Shown here one piece after another: positions 1-8,017 of a DNA stretch of 64,000 nucleotides. The position numbers and the translations under genes were made by a program. The notes beneath the pieces were generated by a model. It was not told the origin of the DNA. It did no database searches and saw only the letters and a program-made list of their open reading frames with translations. Within the stretch, counting starts at the first letter, position 1. The number at the start of each line of letters is the position of its first letter. This stretch comes from Jannaschia sp. M317. GTDB lineage: Bacteria; Pseudomonadota; Alphaproteobacteria; Rhodobacterales; Rhodobacteraceae. The DNA lies in the NCBI RefSeq assembly GCF_025141175.1, contig NZ_CP081155.1, positions 654,001 through 718,000 of the forward strand, read 5' to 3'.

Positions 1-30
1 ACGATAGAGAGTGAGGGTCACGGTCTGGAT
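1..30 (-). CDS. crtA: Spheroidene monooxygenase, N-terminus only (partial)
   Basis: Only the first ten or so codons lie in the window, read leftward. They would encode QTVTLTLYR after the first codon, which resembles the start of CrtA, the monooxygenase that adds the keto group of spheroidenone. A strong GGAGG ribosome binding site sits at 36-40, five bases before the codon at 28-30, but that codon is ATC rather than ATG. The nearest standard start would be the GTG at 16-18, too far from the ribosome binding site. Divergence of crtA from crtI-crtB is the usual order in Rhodobacter photosynthesis clusters and is the main support. Identity and start both need the sequence to the left. Confidence 0.45.
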   Translation of the reverse strand, partial: MQTVTLTLYR

Positions 31-102
31 GGTCGCCTCCCGGGGTTGCCGCGCTGATTGCCTTTTTGGCAAACAAACGTTTGGCGTTGGTTACATATTC
101 AG

Positions 103-120
103 TGTAAATCGAAGTGGACA
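103..120. promoter_or_regulatory. PpsR/CrtJ-type operator (TGT-N12-ACA)
   Basis: TGTAAATCGAAGTGGACA fits the TGT-N12-ACA palindrome bound by PpsR/CrtJ, the aerobic repressor of photosynthesis and carotenoid genes. It lies 20 bp before crtI in the 109-bp gap between the presumed crtA and crtI. A possible -35 (TTGGCG, 81-86) stands 16 bp before TGTAAA at 103, so the site would cover the -10 region of the crtI promoter. A 10-bp palindrome CAAACGTTTG lies at 74-83. Binding itself is inferred. Confidence 0.65.
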
Positions 121-139
121 GTCAAGGAAAGAGTCGCCG

Positions 140-1693
140 ATGACCCGACACCAGACCTTCGACAGGACCGACCGGTCCCATGCCATCGTGATCGGCGCGG
201 GGTTGGGCGGATTGGCTGCGGCCATGCGTCTGGGGGCCAAGGGGTGGCGCGTGACGGTGCTGGACCGGCTGGACATGCCCGGCGGGCGGGCGTCGTCCGT
301 CACCAGGGACGGGCACCGTTTCGACCTTGGTCCCACGATCGTCACCGCGCCCCAGGTGTTTCGCAAGCTGTTCACCGATTGCGGGCGGGATTTCGACGCA
401 GAGGTGACGCTGACCGCGCTGGACCCGTTCTATACGATTCGCTGGCCCGACGGCACCTACCTGGAGGCGCGCGCCCAGGACGCCGACATGGAATCGGAGA
501 TCGTGCGCCTGTCGCCCGGCGACCTGGACGGCTGGCGGCGGTTTCTGAAGGATGCCGAGGCGCGCTATAAGGTCGGTTACGAAGGCATGCTGACCAAGCC
601 GATGCACCGGCTGTGGGAAACCATCAAGGTGCTGCCGCGATTTGCCATGCTGCGCGCGGATCGGTCGATCCTGGCCTTGGCCCGGTCTCGGGTGCGCAAC
701 GAACGGCTGCGCATGGCGCTGTCGTTTCATCCGCTGTTCATCGGCGGCGACCCGGCGCGGGTGACCTCGATGTATGCATTGGTCAGTCATCTGGAAAAGA
801 CGTTCGGCGTCCATTATGCGCAGGGCGGTGTCGGCGCGATGGCGGCGGCCATGGCCCGTGTGGTGCGCGACCAGGGCGGGGTGCTGCGGTTCGGCACCAC
901 GGTCGACCATGTGCAACAGGACGCCGAAGGCCGCGCCAGTGGGGTGCGGTTGACCGATGGTCAGGTTCTGGATGCGGATATCGTCGTGTCGAACGCGGAC
1001 GCCGGGCACACCTATTCCAATTTGCTGCGCAACCGGCCCAAGCGGCGCTGGACCCCGAAAAAGCTGGATCGGTCGCGCTGGTCCATGGGTCTGTTCGTCT
1101 GGTATTTCGGCACCAAGGGCACGCGGGACATGTGGCCCGATCTGGGGCATCATACGATCCAGTCCGGTCCCCGCTATGAAGGGCTGCTGCGCGATATCTT
1201 TCGGCGCGGGACGCTTTCGGATGACATGAGCCTTTATATCCACCGCCCCTCGGTCACCGATCCGACCGCGGCCCCGGACGGTGACGATACGTTCTACGCC
1301 CTGTCGCCGGTGCCGCACTTGGGCCACGACGATCCGGTCGACTGGTCAACGATGGCCGAAACCTATCGCCTGAAGGTGCAGGCCGTCCTGGAAGAGACGG
1401 TGATGCCGGGACTGGGCAAGCATCTTGGCCCGTCCATGTGCCTGACACCCGAAGATTTCCGCGACCGGTATTTGTCGCCCCACGGTGCCGGGTTCTCGAT
1501 CGAGCCGCGCATCCTGCAAAGCGCCTGGTTCCGCCCGCACAACATCTCCGAAGAGGTGCCGGGCCTGTTCCTGGTCGGCGCGGGTACCCATCCGGGCGCG
1601 GGGCTGCCGGGGGTCGTCGCCTCGGCCGAAGTGCTGGAGCAGTTGGTGCCACCGGCCCGAACCGTCACCTCGATGATGCAGGCCGCAGAATGA
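140..1693 (+). CDS. crtI: Phytoene desaturase CrtI
   Basis: FAD-dependent desaturase that introduces double bonds into phytoene (to neurosporene or lycopene) at the membrane. The 517-residue product is the usual length. Near the N-terminus it has the dinucleotide-binding fold IVIGAGLGGLAAAMRL followed by MPGGRASS, and near the C-terminus the family motif GAGTHPGAGLPGVVASA. The reading frame is open further upstream to 11, but the ATG at 140 follows an AAGGAAAGAG ribosome binding site and gives the normal N-terminus, so the longer form is rejected. The stop overlaps the crtB start (ATGA), so the two are translationally coupled. A PpsR-like operator precedes it. Which number of desaturation steps it performs cannot be read from sequence. 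Confidence 0.95.
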   Translation: MTRHQTFDRTDRSHAIVIGAGLGGLAAAMRLGAKGWRVTVLDRLDMPGGRASSVTRDGHRFDLGPTIVTAPQVFRKLFTDCGRDFDAEVTLTALDPFYTIRWPDGTYLEARAQDADMESEIVRLSPGDLDGWRRFLKDAEARYKVGYEGMLTKPMHRLWETIKVLPRFAMLRADRSILALARSRVRNERLRMALSFHPLFIGGDPARVTSMYALVSHLEKTFGVHYAQGGVGAMAAAMARVVRDQGGVLRFGTTVDHVQQDAEGRASGVRLTDGQVLDADIVVSNADAGHTYSNLLRNRPKRRWTPKKLDRSRWSMGLFVWYFGTKGTRDMWPDLGHHTIQSGPRYEGLLRDIFRRGTLSDDMSLYIHRPSVTDPTAAPDGDDTFYALSPVPHLGHDDPVDWSTMAETYRLKVQAVLEETVMPGLGKHLGPSMCLTPEDFRDRYLSPHGAGFSIEPRILQSAWFRPHNISEEVPGLFLVGAGTHPGAGLPGVVASAEVLEQLVPPARTVTSMMQAAE

Positions 1694-2727
1694 GCGCCGC
1701 CACCGATCTGGACCATTGCCGTGCCGCGATCCGTACCGGGTCGCATTCGTTCCACGCCGCGTCCCGCCTGCTGCCTGGGTCGGTCCGGGATCCGGCGCTG
1801 GTGCTCTATGCTTTTTGCCGCCTGGCCGATGATGCCGTCGACGAGGTGGCCCTGGCCTGCGACAAGGCACCCGCTGTTCTGGCGCTCCGCGACCGGCTGG
1901 ATCGGGTCTATGCGGGCGCGCCGCGGGACACGCCCACGGACCGTGCCTTTGCGCGGGTGGTGGCCGATTTCGACATGCCCCGCGCCCTGCCCGAAGCCCT
2001 GTTGGAGGGGTTGGCCTGGGACGCGCAGGGGCGCACCTATGCCAGCCTGTCGGATCTGCGCGGCTATTCCGCCCGTGTGGCCGCCGCCGTGGGGGCGATG
2101 ATGTGCGTCTTGATGCGGGTGCGTGACGGCGATGCCCTGGCGCGGGCCTGTGACCTGGGCGTGGCGATGCAACTGACCAATATCGCCCGGGACGTCGGCG
2201 AAGATGCGCGTGCCGGGCGGCTGTATCTGCCAACCGATTGGTTCGCCGAGGCCGGGCTGGACCCCGCCGCCTTTCTGGACGATCCGCAGCCGACGCCGCA
2301 GATCCGCGCCATGACCCGGCGCCTGCTGGCCGAGGCGCAGCGGCTGTATCACCGATCCGAATCCGGGGTACGCGCGCTGCCGCCATCGGTGCGTCCCGGC
2401 ATTCTGGCGGCGCGGCATGTCTATGACGGCATCGGCGGACAGGTGCGCCGCGCCGGGTTCGACAGCATCACGACCCGCGCCCATACCTCGACGGCGCAGA
2501 AACTGGGCTGGCTGACGCAGAGCCTGGGACAGGCGGCGGTGCTGTCGGTTCTGCCCCGGTCCCCGATCCTGCATGCCCGCCCCTTGGACGAAGTCGCCTT
2601 TCTGGTTTCCGCCGCCGCCGACCCGCGCCCGGCGCGCGATGGCTGGCGCGACGAAGTGCTGGAGGTGTTCGCCCAACTTGCCGCGCAGGATCGCCTGTTG
2701 GATCGCGGCCCGCCGCAGTCTAGCTAA
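1690..2727 (+). CDS. crtB: Phytoene synthase CrtB
   Basis: Condenses two geranylgeranyl diphosphates to phytoene, the first committed carotenoid step. The 345-residue protein has both Asp-rich magnesium-diphosphate sites of squalene/phytoene synthases: DDAVDE (Asp47, Asp51) and RDVGED (Asp168, Asp172) preceded by QLTNIA. The start ATG overlaps the crtI stop by four bases (ATGA); a longer in-frame reading back to 1438 lies wholly inside crtI and is not used. With crtI directly upstream and tspO five bases downstream this is the standard crtI-crtB-tspO run of Rhodobacteraceae. Confidence 0.95.
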   Translation: MSAATDLDHCRAAIRTGSHSFHAASRLLPGSVRDPALVLYAFCRLADDAVDEVALACDKAPAVLALRDRLDRVYAGAPRDTPTDRAFARVVADFDMPRALPEALLEGLAWDAQGRTYASLSDLRGYSARVAAAVGAMMCVLMRVRDGDALARACDLGVAMQLTNIARDVGEDARAGRLYLPTDWFAEAGLDPAAFLDDPQPTPQIRAMTRRLLAEAQRLYHRSESGVRALPPSVRPGILAARHVYDGIGGQVRRAGFDSITTRAHTSTAQKLGWLTQSLGQAAVLSVLPRSPILHARPLDEVAFLVSAAADPRPARDGWRDEVLEVFAQLAAQDRLLDRGPPQSS

Positions 2728-2732
2728 GCGGT

Positions 2733-3188
2733 ATGGATTGGATTCTCTTCCTTGTGTTCCTCGGGGCCTGCGGCGCGGCGGCGGCCACCGGCGCGATGTT
2801 TTCGCCCGGTGCCTGGTACCGGGGTTTGTCTAAACCATCCTGGACGCCGCCCGACTGGGTGTTTCCGGTGGTGTGGACGACGCTCTATCTGGCGCTGGCC
2901 TTTGCGGGCGCGCGGGTCGCCCCGTTGGAGGGGTCGGCCTATGCCATGGCCTTCTGGGCCCTGCAGATCGCGCTGAATACCCTCTGGACGCCCGTGTTCT
3001 TCGGGTTGCAGCGGATGAAGGCGGGGCTGGTGGTGATCGTGCTGCTGTGGCTCGCCGTTGCGGGGTTGCTGGTCAGCCTCTGGCCGCTGGACAAGATCGC
3101 GTTCCTGGTGGTCGCGCCCTATCTGGTCTGGGTGACGATCGCTGCCGCCCTGAACGCCTCGGTCCTGCGGCGCAATCCGTCAGCCTAG
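2733..3188 (+). CDS. tspO: TspO/MBR family tryptophan-rich sensory protein
   Basis: Outer-membrane/membrane protein of the peripheral benzodiazepine receptor family that binds tetrapyrroles and, in Rhodobacter, modulates photosynthesis gene expression in response to oxygen (established for R. sphaeroides). At 151 residues it is typical, with five hydrophobic segments and the conserved SKPSWTPPDWVFPVVWTTLY stretch after the first one, and an NTLWTPVFFG motif in the third. It follows crtB by 5 bp and probably shares its transcript. Its last 9 bp overlap the convergent thiQ end. Confidence 0.93.
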   Translation: MDWILFLVFLGACGAAAATGAMFSPGAWYRGLSKPSWTPPDWVFPVVWTTLYLALAFAGARVAPLEGSAYAMAFWALQIALNTLWTPVFFGLQRMKAGLVVIVLLWLAVAGLLVSLWPLDKIAFLVVAPYLVWVTIAAALNASVLRRNPSA

Positions 3189-3872
3189 ATAGGCGCGCAG
3201 CGCGGGCGTCGGGTTCGCGAACAGCGGGCCGGTCGGCACCGGATCGGCCAGCACGCCATCCGCCAGAACGCAGGTGTGGTCCGCCACGGCCTGCGCATCG
3301 TCGGGGTCGTGCGTGACCATCAGAACCGACAGACCCTCGGCCCGCGCCGTGTCCCGCAACAGGGTCAGCATGTCGCGCCTGAGCGCGGGGCCAAGCGCCG
3401 AGAACGGTTCATCCAGCAAGAGCCAGGGCCGCCTGCGCAACAGGGCCCGCGCCAGGGCCGCGCGGCTTTGCTGTCCGCCCGACAGGTCGCGGGGCAGGCG
3501 CGTGTCCATGCCATCCAGCCCGACGCGGGCCAGAACGTCGCTGCGGGCCTGCCGCTGCGTCGCATCCAGCCGCAGGTCCGGGCGCAGGCCCAGGCCCACG
3601 TTCTCCGCGACGCTCAGGTGCGGGAACAGGTTGTTGTCCTGAAACAGAACCGACAGGGGCCGCGCGCCGGGTGCCAGGTCGGTCACATCCTGCTCGTCTA
3701 TGCGAATCCGTCCCTGCGCCGGCGTCAGGAAACCGGCGATGGCCGACAGGATCGTGGATTTTCCCGACCCGCTGGCCCCCATCAATGCGGTGATGCCACC
3801 GGTCGGCAAGGAGGTATCGGCCCGCAGGGTGAAGGTGCCCAGCGTGATGCGGATGGCATCCAGGTCAAGCAT
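3180..3872 (-). CDS. thiQ: Thiamine ABC transporter ATP-binding protein ThiQ
   Basis: ATPase that drives thiamine/TPP import through ThiP. The 230-residue product shows Walker A (GASGSGKST), the ABC signature (LSGGQQSRAALARAL) and Walker B (WLLLDEPFS) followed by a D-loop and switch His (MVTHD). The ATG at 3870-3872 follows a GAGGGGGAG ribosome binding site and overlaps the thiP stop by 8 bp, so it is preferred over the in-frame start 12 codons upstream. Last gene of thiBPQ; its end overlaps the convergent tspO by 9 bp. Confidence 0.92.
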   Translation of the reverse strand: MLDLDAIRITLGTFTLRADTSLPTGGITALMGASGSGKSTILSAIAGFLTPAQGRIRIDEQDVTDLAPGARPLSVLFQDNNLFPHLSVAENVGLGLRPDLRLDATQRQARSDVLARVGLDGMDTRLPRDLSGGQQSRAALARALLRRRPWLLLDEPFSALGPALRRDMLTLLRDTARAEGLSVLMVTHDPDDAQAVADHTCVLADGVLADPVPTGPLFANPTPALRAYLG

Positions 3873-5391
3873 CGCGGCTCCCCCTCTCGAAGATCCAGAA
3901 CAGGCCAAGCGACAGCAGCACGAGGAGCAAGGCGGCGGCCTTAGCCTCCTCCATCCGGTAGCTGCCCATGAGTTGATACAGCATCAGCGGCAGCGTTGCC
4001 TGATCCGGGGTGGCAAACAATGTGATCACACCCAGATCCCCCGCCGCCAGCGCCGCCGTTAGCCCGGCCGCAAAGCCCGCGGGACGGCGCAGGCGCGGCA
4101 GGCCGACAAGGCGCAGCCAGGACAGGCCACCGAGGCCGAGGGACGCAGATAACCTGCCATAGTCCCGGTCCAGGTCACGCATGGCAGGGATCAGGGCGCG
4201 CAGCGCAAAGGGTAGGCCCAGCACCACGTTCACGAACAAAGTTACCGGCAGGGCCAGCCCGATCGGGTTCACGAAAGGCAGGAGCAGCACATAGAGCCCG
4301 GTGCCCAGAACCAGCGGCGAGGCGGCGATGGACAGGGTGCCGATGACCTCGACCGCACCGCTGCGGATCGCGGCGCGCGCCATGGCCAGGGCTGTGGCCA
4401 CCGTCAGGATTGCGGCCAGCAGGGCGATGGTCAACGACCGCAGCGCCGCCCACCAGACCGATTCCGGCAGACGGTGCAGATGAAGGATGCCTTCGCCCAG
4501 CACCAGACCCATGGGCAGCAACAGGAAGGCACAAGCCAGCAGGATCGCGCCAGTGTCCTGAACCCGCAATCCCAGCCCGCGCGCGTCCCATCGCGGGACC
4601 ACCCGGTCCTGTCCCGCGCCAAAGCCCGAAGGCAGGGTCAGCCGCATGGACAACAGCGCCGCGCCCACGCCCAGGGCCAGTTGCATCGCCCCCAGCAATG
4701 CTGCCCGGCCCAAGTCGAAATCAAATCGGAACGCCTGATAGATTGCCAGCTCTACGGTGGTGGACCGGGGGCCGCCGCCAAGGGCCAGTGCCACTGCGAA
4801 AGAGGTCGTGCAGATCAGAAAGATCACCAGGAACACACCCGGCACGATGGCCCGTAGCATCGGCCATTCAAGGTATCGGGCCGTCTGGGCCGGGGCGAAA
4901 CCCAGCGAGGCGGCAAGGCGCAGGCGTTCGCCCGGAATTGCCTGCCAGCCCTGCAGGATCAGGCGCGTGGCAAGTGGCATGTTGAAAAAGACATGGGCCA
5001 GAATGACCCCATGTGCACCGTAGATCGACAGCGGCTCGAACCCAGCCCAGCCCAGCACGACACTGACCGGGCCGCTGCGCCCGAACAGCGCGACAAGGCC
5101 CAGGACCGCGACAATCACCGGCAGGATGAAGGGGGCGCCCAGCAGCAGGATCACCGCGCCGCGTCCCCGGAACCGGCGGCGCGACAAGGCGCGCGCAACC
5201 GGGATCGCCAGCAGGATCGACAGTGCCGCAGAGGCTGCGGCTTGCCAGAGGGTGAAGCGCAGCGCGCTCCAGTCCCCCGGTTTCAACCCGGCAAATCCCT
5301 CGGCCCGCCAGGCCACGGCGCCCAGCGGCAGCAACAGCGCCGCCGCCACGATTAACGTGGCGGCAAGACCGATGCGGATGCCGAGGGTCAC
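3865..5391 (-). CDS. thiP: Thiamine/TPP ABC transporter permease ThiP
   Basis: Inner-membrane permease made of two fused BPD-type halves, each with about six membrane segments, as usual for ThiP (508 residues, family usually about 530). A first transmembrane helix follows directly after the start, and EAA-like loops occur in each half (for example GERLRLAASLG and DYGRLSASLGL). The start is set at a GTG (5389-5391) preceded by CCGGAG at good spacing, 22 bp after thiB; the frame is open further into thiB but that part has no membrane character. It overlaps thiQ by 8 bp. Confidence 0.9.
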   Translation of the reverse strand: MTLGIRIGLAATLIVAAALLLPLGAVAWRAEGFAGLKPGDWSALRFTLWQAAASAALSILLAIPVARALSRRRFRGRGAVILLLGAPFILPVIVAVLGLVALFGRSGPVSVVLGWAGFEPLSIYGAHGVILAHVFFNMPLATRLILQGWQAIPGERLRLAASLGFAPAQTARYLEWPMLRAIVPGVFLVIFLICTTSFAVALALGGGPRSTTVELAIYQAFRFDFDLGRAALLGAMQLALGVGAALLSMRLTLPSGFGAGQDRVVPRWDARGLGLRVQDTGAILLACAFLLLPMGLVLGEGILHLHRLPESVWWAALRSLTIALLAAILTVATALAMARAAIRSGAVEVIGTLSIAASPLVLGTGLYVLLLPFVNPIGLALPVTLFVNVVLGLPFALRALIPAMRDLDRDYGRLSASLGLGGLSWLRLVGLPRLRRPAGFAAGLTAALAAGDLGVITLFATPDQATLPLMLYQLMGSYRMEEAKAAALLLVLLSLGLFWIFERGSRDA

Positions 5392-5413
5392 CGTGGGCTC
5401 CGGCCCTTTGGCC

Positions 5414-6388
5414 TTAGCGGCCCAGGCCTGCCTCGAACTCCGCCACGACGGTGTCGCGCAGGGCCTCTGCCTCGTCGGAGGAATAGAGCAGCGCGGTGTC
5501 CGGCAGGTCCAGCTGTGCAAAACCTGCGGGCATCTTGGCCGGGTCCAGCTTGGCCGGCAGGGACCAGTTGCCCTCGGGGATGATCGACTGGAACGCTTCG
5601 GTCAGGATGAAGTCGAGGAAGGCCTGCGCCAGCTCGGGCTGATCGGTGGTGGCGATCTGACCGGCGGTTTCGACCATGACATAGTGGCCTTCGTCGAAGA
5701 TGGCGGCCTTCTTGGTCAGGTCTTCCTCGGCGATGATGTGGTAGGCGGGCGAGGTGGTGTAGGACAGGACCATGTCGGCCTCGCCTTCGGTGAACATGCC
5801 GTAGGCCTCGGACCAGCCCTTGGTCACGGTCACGATCTTGGGGGCCAACGCCTCCCAGGCGGCTTCGGTGTCGTCACCGAAGATCGACTTCATCCACAGC
5901 GCAAGCGCCAGACCCGACACCGAGGTGCGGGGGTCCTGGACCACGATCCGCAAATCGTCGGGGGCGTCCAGCAGGGCCTGGAACGTGGTCGGCACGCTGT
6001 CCAGACGGGTGGTGTCGTAGACAAAGGCGGTGTGGCCCCAGTTGAACGGCACGAACGTTTCATCGGTCCAGGCGACGGGCATCGTCAGCCCCTCGATCGT
6101 GACGTTGTGGGGGGCGAACAGACCGGTCTGGCGGGCGCGTTCGGCGTCGTCTGTGTTCAGGCCGATGACGACATCAGCGCTGGTGCGCGCACCTTCCAGC
6201 CGCAGGCGCGGCAGCAGGTCGCCGGTGACGTATTCGATCTCGCAGGCGCAACCGGCCTCGAAGGCGGCCTTGATGGCCGGGCCGGGCCCCCATTCGGAGG
6301 CAAAGTAGTCGGGCGCATAGACCGTCAACGGCTCTGCCAATGCGGCAGGGGCGATCAGGGTCAGGGCCGTGGCGATGGTCAGTTTCAT
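5414..6388 (-). CDS. thiB: Thiamine-binding periplasmic protein ThiB
   Basis: Binds thiamine, its phosphates, in the periplasm and delivers them to ThiP. The 324-residue protein starts with a clear Sec signal peptide (MKLTIATALTLIAPAALA, cleavage before EP) and then the family-typical LTVYAPDYFASEWGPG. The ATG follows a GGGAG ribosome binding site seven bases upstream. It is the first gene of thiBPQ and lies directly behind a TPP riboswitch, so uptake should fall when intracellular TPP is high. Confidence 0.93.
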   Translation of the reverse strand: MKLTIATALTLIAPAALAEPLTVYAPDYFASEWGPGPAIKAAFEAGCACEIEYVTGDLLPRLRLEGARTSADVVIGLNTDDAERARQTGLFAPHNVTIEGLTMPVAWTDETFVPFNWGHTAFVYDTTRLDSVPTTFQALLDAPDDLRIVVQDPRTSVSGLALALWMKSIFGDDTEAAWEALAPKIVTVTKGWSEAYGMFTEGEADMVLSYTTSPAYHIIAEEDLTKKAAIFDEGHYVMVETAGQIATTDQPELAQAFLDFILTEAFQSIIPEGNWSLPAKLDPAKMPAGFAQLDLPDTALLYSSDEAEALRDTVVAEFEAGLGR

Positions 6389-6433
6389 GTCTCAACTCCC
6401 ATGGCGACGGACGGGGGTTCAGGCGAGACAGTC

Positions 6434-6519
6434 ACACCTTCCCTCCGCCGGTCTTAACCGGTTCAGGTTCAACGGGTCCGCTGTGACGCATCTCAGCCTG
6501 TAAGGCCCCCCGAGGTAGG
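6434..6519 (-). ncRNA. TPP riboswitch (THI element)
   Basis: Read leftward, this leader has the conserved parts of the thi box in order: a CTCGGGGGGCC P1/P2 strand, GGCTGAGATG, GACCCGTTGAACCTGA, CCGG...GACCGGCGGAGGGAAGG. These are the pyrimidine and pyrophosphate sensor helices. It ends about 45 bases before thiB. I see no U-rich terminator hairpin between aptamer and gene, so control is more likely by blocking the GGGAG ribosome binding site than by attenuation (inference). Confidence 0.96.
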
Positions 6520-6523
6520 GTGA

Positions 6524-6552
6524 TACATAGGAGGGACGCCGCATCACGTCCA
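6524..6552 (-). promoter_or_regulatory. Probable promoter of the thiBPQ leader
   Basis: On the minus strand TGGACG (6547-6552) and TATGTA (6524-6529) are separated by 17 bp. Transcription would begin about 7 bases further on, just at the 5' edge of the riboswitch aptamer, which supports the assignment. The boxes are imperfect matches to sigma-70 consensus. Confidence 0.5.
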
Positions 6553-6556
6553 GTCG

Positions 6557-7408
6557 TCAAAACGGGATGCGTAGCCCGTCACGACCCAGATGCAGCGGGC
6601 CGTCCCAATGGGGCCGTACCGCAGCCAGCCAATCGTCCGGGCCAAAATCCGGGTCGTCAGAAGGCAGCAGGTGGTGCAGGGCCAGCGCCTTGACGCCTGC
6701 CTGTGCCGCGATCCGCGCGGCATCGGCGGCAGAGGTATGGGACCGTTCGATGTGGCGCAGCAGGCGGTCGTCGCCATTGCCCACGCGGGCGACCAGGGCG
6801 CGGACTGCTTCGGGCAGCATAGCTTCGTGGATTAGAAGGTCGGCCCCGGCTGCGAAATCCGCCAAGGGCGGGTAATATGCGGTATCTGCCGAAAAGACGA
6901 CGCGCCTGGCCCCGGCAAACGACAGCGCGAAACACTCCGTCAGCGGTGGATGATCGACGCGCATCGCGGTCACCGAGATGCCGTCCAACCGGGTGACAGC
7001 CCCGGCGTCGATTGTCCGGATCGACACCAGTCCGCGCAGGTCGGGCCGCCCCTCGTCGACGATCCGCAGGTCGATGTCATCGGCCATGGACGCGAGGAAC
7101 CCGTCCCAATACCGGTCCAGGCCCGCAGGACCCCAGACCGTCACCGGCGTCTTCAGCCCCGCGGTCCAGGCCGTGTGCAGCAGAGGCCCTAGTTCCAGAT
7201 AGTGATCGGAATGCAGGTGCGTGATGAAGATGATCGACAGATCGGCCAGTGCCATTCCCTGATCGCAAAGACCCCGGGTCACCCCCAGCCCGCAATCCAC
7301 CACGATCCGCTGCCCCCCGATCACCAAGAGGCTGGAGGTCGGCATGGTCGAGCCCGGGCGGATCGCGGGTCCGCCCTTGGTGCCCAAAAGAGCTACGTGA
7401 TCCTGCAT
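6557..7408 (-). CDS. Metallo-beta-lactamase-fold hydrolase (RNase Z / phosphodiesterase type)
   Basis: A 283-residue MBL-fold enzyme. It has the zinc motif HLHSDH (FITHLHSDHYLELGPLLHTA), a later VVFSADTAYY with the bridging Asp, a HEAM motif, SHTSAADAARIA and a C-terminal ALHHLLP, an arrangement found in RNase Z/arylsulfatase-like hydrolases. The ATG at 7406-7408 has GGAGG seven bases upstream; the 16-codon longer reading is not used. The substrate cannot be read from sequence. It is monocistronic, ends 4 bp before the thi promoter region, and is divergent from the thioesterase gene. Confidence 0.82.
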   Translation of the reverse strand: MQDHVALLGTKGGPAIRPGSTMPTSSLLVIGGQRIVVDCGLGVTRGLCDQGMALADLSIIFITHLHSDHYLELGPLLHTAWTAGLKTPVTVWGPAGLDRYWDGFLASMADDIDLRIVDEGRPDLRGLVSIRTIDAGAVTRLDGISVTAMRVDHPPLTECFALSFAGARRVVFSADTAYYPPLADFAAGADLLIHEAMLPEAVRALVARVGNGDDRLLRHIERSHTSAADAARIAAQAGVKALALHHLLPSDDPDFGPDDWLAAVRPHWDGPLHLGRDGLRIPF

Positions 7409-7525
7409 GATGCCACCTCCGGAGGGCAGGCTGTCAGAGCGGGCGATGCTTGGCAATCGGTGCGGTGACGGGGGGCGCCGGGCTGTGCTAGGGCGGGGTC
7501 AGCACAGACCGAAGGACGCGCCACG

Positions 7526-7960
7526 ATGACCGAAGCAGTCGATGACCGCCTGGCCCGGGCCCGGGCGCGCGGATCCCACGGACGCCAGCAGGACGACGGC
7601 ATTCTGGTCATCCGCACCATCGCCATGCCTGCCGACACCAACCCTTCGGGTGATATCTTTGGCGGCTGGCTGATGAGCCAGATGGACCTGGCCGCCGGCA
7701 ATCTGGCCGCGCGGGTCAGTCAGGGGCGGGGCGCCACCGTGGCCGTCGAGGCGATGCAATTTTTGCGCCCGGTGAAGGTGGGGGACGAAGTCACGCTTTA
7801 TGCGACGCTCAAGTCGGTTGGGCGGACCTCGATGCGGATGCATGTAGACGTCTGGGCCCGCGCCCGGTTCGCGCAGGAGGGGGCCAAGGTCACCAGTGCG
7901 GATTTCGTTTTCGTCGCCTTGGACGAGGCTGGGGCCCCCCGCGAAATCCCCGACGCCTGA
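7526..7960 (+). CDS. Acyl-CoA thioesterase, YciA-type hotdog fold
   Basis: 144-residue single-hotdog protein that should hydrolyse acyl-CoA esters in the cytoplasm. It has the family core TNPSGDIFGGWLMSQMDLAAG with the catalytic Asp of YciA/ACOT enzymes, then AVEAMQFLRPVKVGDEV and SADFVFVALD. The N-terminal 25 residues (Arg/Ala rich) are a short extension. It stands alone between a divergent MBL hydrolase and aroC. Chain-length preference is unknown. Confidence 0.85.
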   Translation: MTEAVDDRLARARARGSHGRQQDDGILVIRTIAMPADTNPSGDIFGGWLMSQMDLAAGNLAARVSQGRGATVAVEAMQFLRPVKVGDEVTLYATLKSVGRTSMRMHVDVWARARFAQEGAKVTSADFVFVALDEAGAPREIPDA

Positions 7961-8017
7961 GCACCGCTTGCCGGGCCGGGCCCGACCGTCTAGACCCGCC
8001 CCCCGAGGAGAGCGCCC

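Noticed and set aside
11..139. N-terminal extension of crtI to position 11
   Set aside because: Would cover the operator and promoter and has no ribosome binding site; the ATG at 140 has one and fits the family.
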